From: Larus michahellis
Lineage: Eukaryota; Chordata; Aves; Charadriiformes; Laridae
DNA length: 64,000 nt
Assembly (NCBI RefSeq): GCF_964199755.1
Contig: NC_133907.1
Span: forward strand, 6,577,001-6,641,000
Direction: 5' to 3'
This document shows, one piece after another, positions 1-9,900 of this stretch (positions within the stretch are counted from its first letter, which is position 1; each line of letters begins with the position of its first letter). Made by a program: the position numbers and the translations under genes. The notes beneath the pieces are model-generated. The model saw nothing but the letters and a program-made list of their open reading frames with translations, was not told the origin of the DNA and did not search any database.

Positions 1-3000
1 ACGACCAGCCTTTTATTCCTTCGAGAATTAAAGAAACAGAGCCCTTTGTGTCTGCCAGTGAAGGCACAAATTCTGGCATTTGACCCCAGGAATTTGGCCT
101 CCATTTCCACTAGAGTTGACCCGTTAGCTGCTACAGGGACACCCACACTGCCACAACACGTGATGGCAGGCGGTGAAGGCTTCAGTTGGTAGGTGGTACT
201 GCAGAATCATGACACAGCTGACCATGACAGCAACATGACAACTACCTCTGGTGAAGTAACACCTCCAGCCACAGCCTGGATGACAGATTTGAAGATGTAT
301 TTTGAACTGGGTTCATGAGTGTAAGACTGGGCACACCCCAGCAACCCCAAGGAAAGCAACAGCACTCCAGGAGCTCTACACTTGCATTAGCAGTGCCACA
401 ACACCACCTCGGTGCCGGTGATGCACAGACACATCCTGCTGTAACTCATGCCCCAAGAACATCATTCCTGAAGGACACTCCCAAGCCAGCAAGCACTCAC
501 CTCGTGGAGCCACTTTAAGTATACCTTTGTGGAGCGGTGGTAGGCTTGGCAACACATATCATACAGGCCCCAGCCACAATGAAAGGCTGTAGATACGTGA
601 GAAATCAGTCCCTGTTCTCAAATCCAGACACGATGAGGAGGGGCTACAGGCCGGAGCATAGCCAGGTCAGTCCCTGCCTGCCAACAAGGACTCTTGCTCC
701 AGGAGGAGAACTCATGAAGTTTTCCACCAACAATTCCGACCAGATCAGGACATTCATCGTGCCCAAAACCACTCCAGTATCCATCAGCTTTCACTGACAT
801 GGGCTGGGCTTCAACCACTGACATGACAAACCTCTGAATCCCAAAATGTCCCTACTAAAGCTGATTTAAACATGCATTGAAATGTCAATGGCTTCTGCCT
901 CATCAGCCAGCTCAAAGTATGGCAAGGATGAACTCTACAGCTCCACAGTACAGTATTTATCCTCACCTACTACAATAGGACTCAAACCCAAAATAGTAAA
1001 CAAACCAACTCTATTTCTGCTCATCTTGTAACTAATTTGCCTGTCTGTCTTCTACTCATCCTCCTCCGGCCCTCTGGGAAGATTTACACAGCAGCCTGTG
1101 TTAACAGGTAAAAAAATAGGTTTCCTGCTTCCTTCTTGGGACCAGACATCACCACACACTGGTGGCGATCACCAAGGAACAACCAGCCACAACAGACTGT
1201 CCCAGGCTGGAATCAGTACAAGAGAAAAAGTGATTGTATTACAGGATTCAGTAAAAATGCCTGCTGGTTGCTGAGCCTACCAAAACCATTGCTCGAGAAA
1301 CACAAATGCCAACTGAGAGTATGAGAGCAATCCATGATTTCAATTTATTTTCATTTTGGCAGAAGAGAGAAAATTTAAGGAACAGGAGGCACCGCAGTAG
1401 CTGAGAACCTACCATAGACCAGCCATGTCCCCATTTTGCAGCGTTAGCACATCTTGACTTCATGATGCAATGGACTAATGGCCCATAGTGGAGGAAGATG
1501 GATCCCACAGAAACAAGTAAAAAGAAATGCCACCTACAACTTCCCCTATAGCTGGTGCAGCTATAAAAAAATCAAAAAAAAATAGCAGCTAAAAAAAAAT
1601 CAAAAGAAATAAAAAAAAAAAGAGGTTGCAGACCAAAGACAAGAGTATATCTTCTCATAAAGACGTAATCCCTTTTCTCAGCTTAACCAAGAGTCTGAGA
1701 TCAACATGCTGAGCTCCACCACGAGTTCACCGGGCTCAACAATTTACAGCTTTATCCTCTGCATCTTGCTTCCCCCACACCCTAAGGAAAAAGAAAAAAA
1801 AAAATAGTCCCAAACAAAGGCATGTTGAGCCAGACCAAAAATAGTTTTGGAGAAGCAGGCTGAAAAATACTCAGGTAGCAGGAGATAACATCTGCCTGAA
1901 ACAAGAGCCATCTGGCACCAAGGAAAAAGCCACATGGAAGTTTATCCGCAACCAGTCAGCTACCCAGAGAAGGAAAAACCCCTCCCCTCTCGAGTTATCA
2001 GCACAGCCAAACCAGAAACGAACTGACAGAAGAAATAGAAAATGCTTCACACCAGCGCACTACCAGAGCCCGAGTCCTTCAGCGTCGGTGTGAGAAGCCC
2101 AGGAGGATGCTGGAGTCACCCTGTCCACACAGGAGCAAAACCAGAGGCTCTAACAGATTAACCCAGGAAGCCCCAGAAATTCTGCCTTGAACTAAGCTTT
2201 CCAATTTTCTTCTGCAATTTGGGGAAAACCAAAGGCTGCAGAAACATATCTAAAGTCTTCTCAAGTGCCTGACAAGTTTTGGCATAATATATATTAAACT
2301 GACTACTTTAAACTGGTTCTGTTTTTTAATGGACTGACTTTCTTTACACATAATCCCTTCGACTGACTTTTAATTAAAAGCATCTGCACATTCAATTTAT
2401 CAAAACCTCTTTCTTGGATAGATGAAGTATTTTGAAGTACAATGCTTTAGTTATGGAAGAAGCAACGAAATATCTCTTTTTGAGAAAAGAAAACCTACAC
2501 TGATAAAACAAGTGATTTCTACACCAAGAAAGAAATTCCATTTTAAGAGTTTCAGCGATGTCTGCTGCCAGTTGTGCTTCTGTTGATCTACAGCATCTTC
2601 CCACAAGGTGGGACCCCAGGGGAGCAGCGAGCCTGCTCCCGGCACGACTCTCCCCGGAGCAGAGCCGGCGGCAGCTCAGCCATGGCACAGGAGAGCTGAA
2701 ACGCTCAAAGCTGGCCACAGGGAAATGGCAGGGGACAGCACGATCCTATTTACAGGATTTAGAGACCAAGAAATAGGAGACTCAGTTTAACTCTAGAGGT
2801 CCACGACTTTTCATCTTTTGTGATCATAGAGTATATTTAGCTTCGGTATGTAGCTTGCTCCCATCTGTGGGGAACAAGTTCTTCGTGTAAGTAATATTTA
2901 GAAGTGACCCGGTGTCCTTGCTACCAAATTATCAGCACAACAACTGTCTAGTTCCCTCTCTGGTGTCCTCAGGCCGGTCAGAGCTGCATTTATCATTCGA

Positions 3001-6000
3001 ATTACTGGGCACGTATTTAATACTACGGAGTTAGGGACCAGTACGCCAACAGCTGCGCAAAAGAAAGATGAGATCAAGTACAAGCTGGACTCCTCTGAAA
3101 ATCCCGGTGCATGCATGAATCCGCCACACTGGGACTAAGCAGCACCAGCCAGATCCGAACAGGAGAACTTTGCATCTGCCCCTCCCCAACTCCTGCAATA
3201 AGGGAAAGGGACCGAGGTCTCTGCTGCCAAGGCGGCTGCTCTCGCGCTGGTAAGGATGAAGAGCAAATCCACTGAAGGCAATGGAATCATGCAGAGAAGA
3301 CGTCAACAACTCCAATCGTGTGCTGTAAAGACAAAGCTAGAGACAGCTCAGCCTGGCTCTCATCACGCCCAGGTCCGTGCCCTGGCTGCACTGGAACGGC
3401 ACATGGCACCCTCCATCCAGACTCTGTCCCCTGCAAAAGGTCTACTGCTGCCTTGAGCTTGGCACAACATCGACATAGTCAAGTGTAAGGCCAGTGTATC
3501 AGACTGCGCTCTCCTTTTCTACAGGCCTATACTAGATGCAGGACATGAGCAAATCACACCCAAAAGCAAAACAAATTGTATAGCAAGGCCTTGGGACTGA
3601 CGCCACCATTTGCCACCTTAAAGGAGGTGTTCATGAAAATTCGCAAAGCCATCTGATCTGCTTATAAATACATGCCTACTCTTAAAAAAAAAAAAAAAAA
3701 AGAAAAAAGAAAAAAAAATTTAAAAAAGGAGTTCTTTCTGACTGGCAAACATTTGGTCTGAAGAGCAGTAACCATGCCTGAGAACTAGCAGCTGAAGCCA
3801 TTTGGAAAATGGATTTGAATGTTTCTTAGGAAATCCCCCCCCCCCCCAGAGCTTTCATGTTATTGGCACACGATAACCAACAGGTGCCGGCTGTGCCGTC
3901 CCCACGGGAGCACGTGGCAGAGCAGGCGGGGGTCCGGCAGCCGGACGGCTTTTGGTAAGTGATGCCACAGGGAGCCGGGGCACGGGGGATGCCGGCTGAC
4001 AGAGGCTGAGCAGAGCAAGGCCAGCGTGCGCCGCTTTGTAAGCATAACCACAGAAACGATGAAAGTTAGTTTCCTTTTATTTTTAACCCGATAGAGAAGT
4101 TTTAAGGATAAACAGCTGCAAGAGAGGGTGGGCTGACACAAAGAGGGACTTTCTTCACTTCCTAACTGCAGCAGCATCTATGCATGAAATTTCAAACTCA
4201 GATTTAACTGTTTCCAATGCTGCCTGAGACCAAGTGTGGGCCAGAGTCAGGGGGCCACCAGAAAAAGCAACTACACACAGATGAGCAGCCGGGTCTCTGG
4301 AGCAGCAATATCCCATGTGCAGATATGGAAAGAGCTGGATCCTGCTGCAAGAGACAGACAGATGTTTCCAACAGCTCAGTCACTCGCTCAGGCACTGGTA
4401 GATCTCCCACACAGATAGCTCCTTCGCTGAGGCACAGCCACAGGAATGCATCTGCCATACGCTGCTCTGTCCAGAGCAGCAAGCACGGCTGGGAAGAGAA
4501 GAACCAGGGAATCCCCGTTCCCTGCACAGCCTCAAGCCTGTCTCGAGGACCAGAGTCCCAGAGGAGGGAGCCAAGAGGGGGGCACCAAGCAGCTCTGCCA
4601 CATCGCCACGTACTCCTGGTCAAGGGGTCTATACAGGGTTGCTCTAGCAGCTTCCAAGAAGTCTTCCATGTTTCTCAAAACTTCTTAAAAAGGGACACCG
4701 CTGCAGTCAGAGACGGCTCCATTTGGAGACAGAGGGTCTCCCCCCTCTCTGGTCACATACGCACAGCTCGGTGCTGGCTGGTAGCCGCAGGGAAAGGCTG
4801 CCTCCAAGCAAAGCATCGTCTGTAAGCTCCAGGCTGAGCCCCCAGGCCTAATGTTGCTTCCCCAAACTCAGAAGCCAGATCTCCGAGTCACCCTGACACA
4901 GGCGCATCCTTTGCCTCGCGTTACTGTTAAGATCTCCGGTTACGACAATCTAGAGACTGCTCTCCCAAACAGGATTTACTACCGACTCCGCGCTGTCTGC
5001 CATACAAGTGCCTGCTCTGCCAGGACAGTGGGAGGAAGGACAGAGGCTCCTCGTGGTTTCTCTTTCTGTTCCGCATACCCCAAGCAATATTTACAGCTGC
5101 ATTTGGGTGCCTGGTAGTGGGGAGGGGGAGCCTTCAGTTTATAAATAATCCTCGCTGATGTTTGGGTGATTTTCATAGTTTCCATTCATTTCAAGTTTCA
5201 CCAAAACCCACATTTTGTGGCTTGATAGCTGGAACACGACTGATTGGCTTGCACTTATTTAACTGCCTAGCAGTTAGCGGGTTGTTCATTCATTTCTTCC
5301 TCGCCAAGTCCAGCTTGGGCACCTCATAGCCCGCATCCCGTAACAATCATCTTTTGGAAAGCACCTGCCAACGCCTGGGCACAAACACTTTGCAGCGGCA
5401 GGAACTGCAGGAGGGAGAACCCCGCGACGTCCCACTCCGGGGCAGCACAGGCGAGCCACTGAGCTTCACTCGGGGCAGGTCAGGATCCGCTCCATGCCGT
5501 GCAGAGCAAATGGACAACGGCAACTCAGTGAAGCTTCCAAAGACAGACAGACCCCGATAAACTCCTCGTCTATCCTCAAATCCCACAGAAGGCCAAGGAA
5601 ATGCAAGAGGGGAGCCTGGCAGGCTCTTAATTTTGTTGGTCTACTGACGAGACCAACCGGTCCCCAAGAGGGAACCGGCAGCCGAGCTCGGTTGCTTGAC
5701 TGAGCACCTGATGCTTTGCTCGGAAGCCACAGAGCAGCCCCAGCCGTGGTGCTCAGGTAAACGGCTCCACATTTTGCCAAACTCACATTTTCAGTGATTC
5801 TGCTCCAGCAATGACTGAGTGCAATGAAATTCTTGTTTACTGATGCTTGCAAATAATGATATATAATCCCCTTCCTCCACCCCTCCACTCTCCTGGTTCC
5901 TGTCTCTTGGCAACCGATAAATAATTTATAGTACTCTCTGCTGTATGTGCTAACTGCAGCTCTGCTGGTTTAATGATGAAACCAATGCCTAAGAACTGGA

Positions 6001-7689
6001 ACAGTAACTGTCTAGATCACAAGGAACACGCAGTCAGTTGATCCCACACTCCTCTGTACACCGAAACCAAAAGCAAACTGTTCAAAAAGAAAAAAAAACT
6101 ATGTTTTTCCAGAGCTGCAGGGCTGCGGCTGCTGGGTAGGAACAGCACCCGCAGGAACAGCAGATTATCTGCGGGAGGAACAGGCATGCGCCAGCTCTCC
6201 TGCCAACACGAGGAGTTTAACGTGCTTCACCCTTTTGTTCTGTTCTGTTAGCACGCGTGAAGAACTCCTAACAGGCTGGTTTTATCATCAGCCTCTCTTG
6301 TGCACTCCTGTGCAACTGGGAAAGCCTCCGGGGTTCACATCTCGAATGCACCGCTGCTTTGGGGGCTAAGAAAGCTATTGTAGCTCCCATGCAAGGAGAG
6401 CTATCAGAAAGCAGCATCTTGTCTCTGTAGACTACTACAGCTCTTGCACCAAAAAAAAAAAAAAAAAAAGACTCCATTTCATGACAGATGTTCTTCGAGT
6501 CTTTCCAACAGAGCCGTAATCGCTTACGAAAAGCGGCATGCTTGAACCGTACACAACACACGTACGCTGGGTGTGCACTATTGTGGCAACACAGTCTCTT
6601 ACATCCATAAACTCATTGGAATGAGATTACCCCGGCAGTTGGCAACTGCAGCCATGAGGGCAGAGGAGTGAAAGTTTCTGTTTTGTTGTTAGCAGGTTTT
6701 TTTTCTTTAAAAAAAAAAAAAAAACCCAAAACAAAAAAAACCAAAAACACACACACAAAAAAACCACCCCCAAAAAAAAAAACATGAGCAGAGAGCAGGA
6801 AAGGGATGAAGTATTTCTGTTGACAAAGGCCAAAATCCCATCTATTTATATTAGAGTCACACAAAAAACACAACAGAGCAGCGCTCAAAAGCTTTAAAAA
6901 ATGCACCTACTTTCTTAATGCTCTTAGAAGATAATAATAAAAAACCCTATCAATATTCACTTTCTGAAACGGTGTAAAAAAAAGAACTGCATCAATCATT
7001 AAACAGTTAAATGAAGGCAGTATGACAGTCACTATTGTTCTCGTGAAGCACACTTGTCTTTTGCCGAGCAGCTGCCAGATCCTATTAGATGTATAAAAAG
7101 AGGACTTTTCTAACCGAGCAGGGATGGTATAAGCTATTGAAAACAGCAGACAAAAGCCCACTTTTGCAGACTATTCAAGCCTTGTATAACATCTGTCCAA
7201 AATCAATTTTTGACCTAATGTTACTTTCATTAAGTAACAGACTTTGTTTCCAATGCAATTTGTTTTCTAGGATAAAACTGTACCCTAAGCATGATTATGT
7301 GGGAAACAGCACGGAGGAAGCAGAAGATCTTATTTAAGAAACATGAGAACAGAATTTGCTTAATTGTTTTGACACCTTAAGTACTATAATAGAGAAACTA
7401 TTTTCCGTTTATTTGAATTCTTGAAGTTGGCAAAGCAGCAAGCAATGCGCTGGGTTTATTATGACTAAGATTTACTGAGGATAAAGGCGGATCTTTGGGA
7501 ATTATATTGAAGTTGACAAATGCACAAAACTTCTGAAATCTTCACCAGAAAGTACTACAAACATTAACAACAGCTGTTGAAACTGTCCACTTTTGGACGG
7601 CTGAGGCTTTTTTCACGCATTTTAAATAATGAGGAAGTTGATTCGTGAATTTGATTTCAAATAGACTGTTAAGAAACATTCCCACTTAC
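1..7689 (-). other. RBM38: RBM38 intron 3 (partial), no exon found
   Basis: Everything left of exon 3 is read as intron 3. I looked on the minus strand for the Tyr/Pro/Ala-rich last exon and its family ending (QLQxDRMQ and stop) and saw neither. The stretch has many short open frames on both strands, but none resembles a known protein. Low-complexity runs include A-rich tracts at about 1565-1622, 3685-3727, 6451-6470 and 6705-6782, and a C run at about 3834-3847. The first 800 bases are somewhat GC-rich and free of obvious repeats; nothing further can be said about them. Confidence 0.7.
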
Positions 7690-7744
7690 CCAAAGGGTCT
7701 CTGAATGAAGGCTGGATGTAGCTGCTGCACACCTATGGTAAAAC
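7690..7744 (-). CDS. RBM38: RBM38 coding exon 3 (55 nt)
   Basis: Acceptor ...TTTTAG then GT TTT ACC ATA GGT; encodes [19 protein letters not shown], with the last Gly codon split; donor GG|GTAAGTG at 7689. Too short to stand out as an open frame, but it matches the conserved post-RRM segment ([11 protein letters not shown] in relatives) and continues the phase of exon 2. Confidence 0.92.
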
Positions 7745-9295
7745 CTAAAAAAGCGTTCAGAGAAAAGCAATATTAATGAATGGCATCCATTGTAATATTC
7801 ATCTTGTAATATACATAGGTAATTACACCTCGGACCACATGTACATGCATTTCATCTGCTATGCATGTGAGCAAATTCAGAGCCCCATTTAGAAACAAGT
7901 TAATTTTAATATGCGTATGCGCTATGCACGAGGACCAGATGGGAATTCAGATTAAAGAACAGTATGAAAGTGCTGTTACTGAAGAGACAATGGGGTATAA
8001 TGCCTTATTTTACACATTGGGTACTGTGGACATTAAACCGAAGGGCAGAATGATGAAATGGAGCTTACTGTTAATACTGACGTAGTGAAAAGGATTAACA
8101 GGAAAATAGATTAACCGTGGAATAAAATGGCTTTAACTCAGTTATACAAACTTAGGTGCGTAACAGTGGTGTAACAGGTACGAGTAAGAAGATAGGGAAG
8201 GGAGGTAACCGGGCAACAGTGGCCTCAGCCAACAACCAGCACTGTGAGGGGTAAGCACGCATCATCGGATCAGACGAATCCATCCCGAGTAACTCGTTTC
8301 CTCGTCTTACAAGTTATTCTAATAGAGAGAGACGGGATCTCCTGGATGCCTCACCAGTTTGAATACTCCTTGGTTTTGCTCCCAAATATGCCAGGTTCAC
8401 ATTTGCTTTCCTGCCATCGATGATGGGGTTTGGGTCTTTGCACGCCCTTTCAGCCGCAGCTCTGTCTGCCATGGTCACCTGGAATCAAGTACAGCCTTGT
8501 TTGTAGCAACGGCACTTTGTAAATGCTCCAGCAACAGGCACTAAGTAGAGTTTATTTATCATTCTATTTTGAATCCGGACCTAAACTCTGTTTCGTGCCC
8601 AGCGAGACGGGAAGGGCTCCTGGGGAATGACAGACGAGAGGGCTCCCCCCTCGCCAAGCGACTCCGCTGGGCTAACGCCAGCCGTTCTCTCTCGCCTTCC
8701 CACCTCCTCCCCGGAGCTTTTTTAGGGGGTTGGTGGGGCCAGTCCCCAAAATCCCCCCAGCAGCGGCAGCTCCGGGGATGCGGAGCCCGAGGGCAGCGCG
8801 GAAACCCGCCAAAAAAAAAAAACAAACAACAAAACCCAAAAAAACCCCAACAACAGACGGCGGCACCGGCGGTGCTGAAAACGCAGGGTACGACCTCGGC
8901 CGGCACCGGGGGGGGGGGCTTTCATCCGGCACCGGGGGGGCTTTCCTCCGGGGACCCCCGCACCCTCCCCGGACCCGGCAACCGGGGAATCCGCCGGCCC
9001 GGGGGCACCGCCGCCAGCCCCCTCCCCCGGGTCGGGTCGGGTCGGGAGGGGGGGCAGTCCCGCCGCCCATCACCGCGGCGGTGGGGAAGCGGGGCCGGGA
9101 CACACACGCACACAGAGCGGCACTTACAAAGCCGTATCCCCGGGATTTGCCGGTCTGCCGGTCGGTGATCACCACCGCCTCCTCGATGTCCCCGAAGACC
9201 TCGAAGTACTTCCTGAGGGAGGAGTCGGTGGTGTGGTAGGGCAGCCCCCCGACGAAGATCTTGGTGAAGGTGGTGTCCTTCTGCACGGTGTGCAT
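7690..9295 (-). CDS. RBM38: RBM38 (RNPC1), coding exons 1-3, 3' part outside window
   Basis: RBM38 is an RRM protein that binds AU/U-rich elements and controls stability or translation of mRNAs such as CDKN1A and TP53; it acts in nucleus and cytoplasm and is a p53 target in mammals (family knowledge). Exons read on the minus strand: 9128-9295 (56 codons, starts [10 protein letters not shown]), 8355-8478 (124 nt) and 7690-7744 (55 nt); splice phases 0, 1 and 2 join without a break to give 115 codons plus 2 nt. The RRM is visible: RNP2 KIFVGGL near residues 12-18, RNP1 KSRGYGFV at 50-57, then [15 protein letters not shown] and [12 protein letters not shown], followed by [19 protein letters not shown]. 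All introns are GT-AG. The last coding exon (Tyr/Ala/Pro-rich C terminus in the family) was not found in 1-7689, so the gene runs off the left edge. The paralogue RBM24 has nearly the same RRM; I chose RBM38 because RAE1 and SPO11 are the neighbours and the residues after the RRM read PRSIQTG. Confidence 0.93.
7745..8354 (-). other. RBM38: RBM38 intron 2
   Basis: A 610-nt GT-AG intron between exons 2 and 3. No repeat, ORF of note or RNA gene was seen. Confidence 0.85.
8355..8478 (-). CDS. RBM38: RBM38 coding exon 2
   Basis: Acceptor ...TTCCAG then GTG ACC ATG GCA GAC; donor CTG|GTGAGG at 8354. Encodes the second half of the [35 protein letters not shown] and AKPRSIQT, plus the first base of a Gly codon. 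The similarity to RBM38/RBM24 is essentially residue for residue. Confidence 0.94.
8479..9127 (-). other. RBM38: RBM38 intron 1, GC-rich, part of CpG island
   Basis: A 649-nt GT-AG intron. Its promoter-proximal half is strongly GC- and CpG-rich and belongs to the RBM38 CpG island. It holds a G-run array (9029-9054), G runs at about 8910-8918 and an A-rich stretch at about 8811-8850. Long overlapping open frames on both strands here reflect base composition and are not read as genes. Confidence 0.85.
9029..9054 (+). repeat. GGGTC tandem repeat, G-quadruplex-forming motif
   Basis: Three GGGTC units followed by GGGA and a G7 run give four or more G3 tracts separated by 1-2 nt, a textbook intramolecular quadruplex pattern. 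It lies on the template strand of RBM38 about 75 nt beyond the exon 1 donor. Confidence 0.7.
9128..9295 (-). CDS. RBM38: RBM38 coding exon 1
   Basis: Start codon at 9295-9293 in context CACCATGC. The exon encodes 56 residues through the RRM RNP1 motif and ends ...GGC TTT before donor GTAAGTG (9127 downward). Val57 of GYGFV comes from the first codon of exon 2. The frame stays open far upstream (to 9712) but has no other Met between 9712 and 9295, and family members start at the equivalent MHxxQKDTT, so this Met is preferred. Confidence 0.93.
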
Positions 9296-9900
9296 GGTGC
9301 CGGGCGCGGCCGGACCCCGCCGGCATCCACCCCGCGACGAGAAGAAACACCCCCCCACACACACAAGCACACCCCCGGCTCCGAGCCCCGGCGGCGGCCG
9401 AAGGGAGCGGAGCAGGCGGCTGGCTGCCGGGGGCCCTACAGCCGGCTCATGGCCGCGCTTTGTGCCGGGAGCGCGGGCGGCACCGCGCCCTGCCGCCGGT
9501 GCCGGTGAGTAGCGGCCGCCTGCCGCCGCCGCTGCCTTTGTAGGGCCGCGCCCGCCCCGCCCCGCCCCGCCCCGCCGCCGCGCAGGGGCCACCGGGGCGC
9601 GTAGTCCGGCACCGCGCCCGCCCGCGCACCCGCCGCGGCCCGGTCCCGGGCAACCGCGGGGGTGGGTGGGGCCCCGGGCCCCCTGCGGCGACGGGCCGCG
9701 GGCGCTGCCCACGGAGCTGCTTCGGCCCGCGGCCGCCTTGTCCCTGCGGCCCCCCCGGGGAGACGGGGACCCCCTTGGCCAGCCCCCCCCCAGCCACGGT
9801 CCCAGCCTGGCCCAGGCGACAAGTCCTCCCCGGGAGCGGCTACAACGCCGCGGGCGCGGGGAGGGGGTTAAGGCGAGGGGGGAGGTTTAAGGCGAGGGGA
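9296..9900 (-). promoter_or_regulatory. RBM38: RBM38 CpG-island promoter and 5' leader
   Basis: Very high GC and dense CpG from about 8560 to 9900, centred just upstream of the RBM38 start codon. The clearest element is a run of overlapping GC boxes at 9551-9576 (CCCCG units; GGGGCGGGG on the gene strand), about 255-280 nt upstream of the ATG. No TATA box was seen. The exact transcription start cannot be placed from sequence. Composition drops sharply to AT-rich DNA at about 9960. Confidence 0.75.
9551..9576 (-). promoter_or_regulatory. Tandem Sp1-type GC boxes of RBM38 promoter
   Basis: Five CCCCG pentamers in a row on the plus strand read as overlapping GGGGCGGGG on the gene strand. This is the standard Sp/KLF binding pattern of CpG-island promoters, and the run of G4 tracts could also fold as a quadruplex. 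Confidence 0.7.

Noticed and set aside
4204-4825. 202-codon plus and 139-codon minus overlapping frames in RBM38 intron 3
   Set aside because: Both strands are open at once, no family resemblance and no convincing splice context; treated as chance.
8569-9168. Long plus-strand open frames (up to 199 codons) in the RBM38 CpG island
   Set aside because: They lie antisense to RBM38 exon 1 and intron 1 in very GC-rich DNA where stops are rare; the translations are Pro/Arg/Gly-rich with no family resemblance.
8672-9712. Minus-strand 346-codon frame as one RBM38 protein
   Set aside because: It reads straight through the exon 1 donor into the intron. Only 9128-9295 matches the family and a canonical donor follows it.
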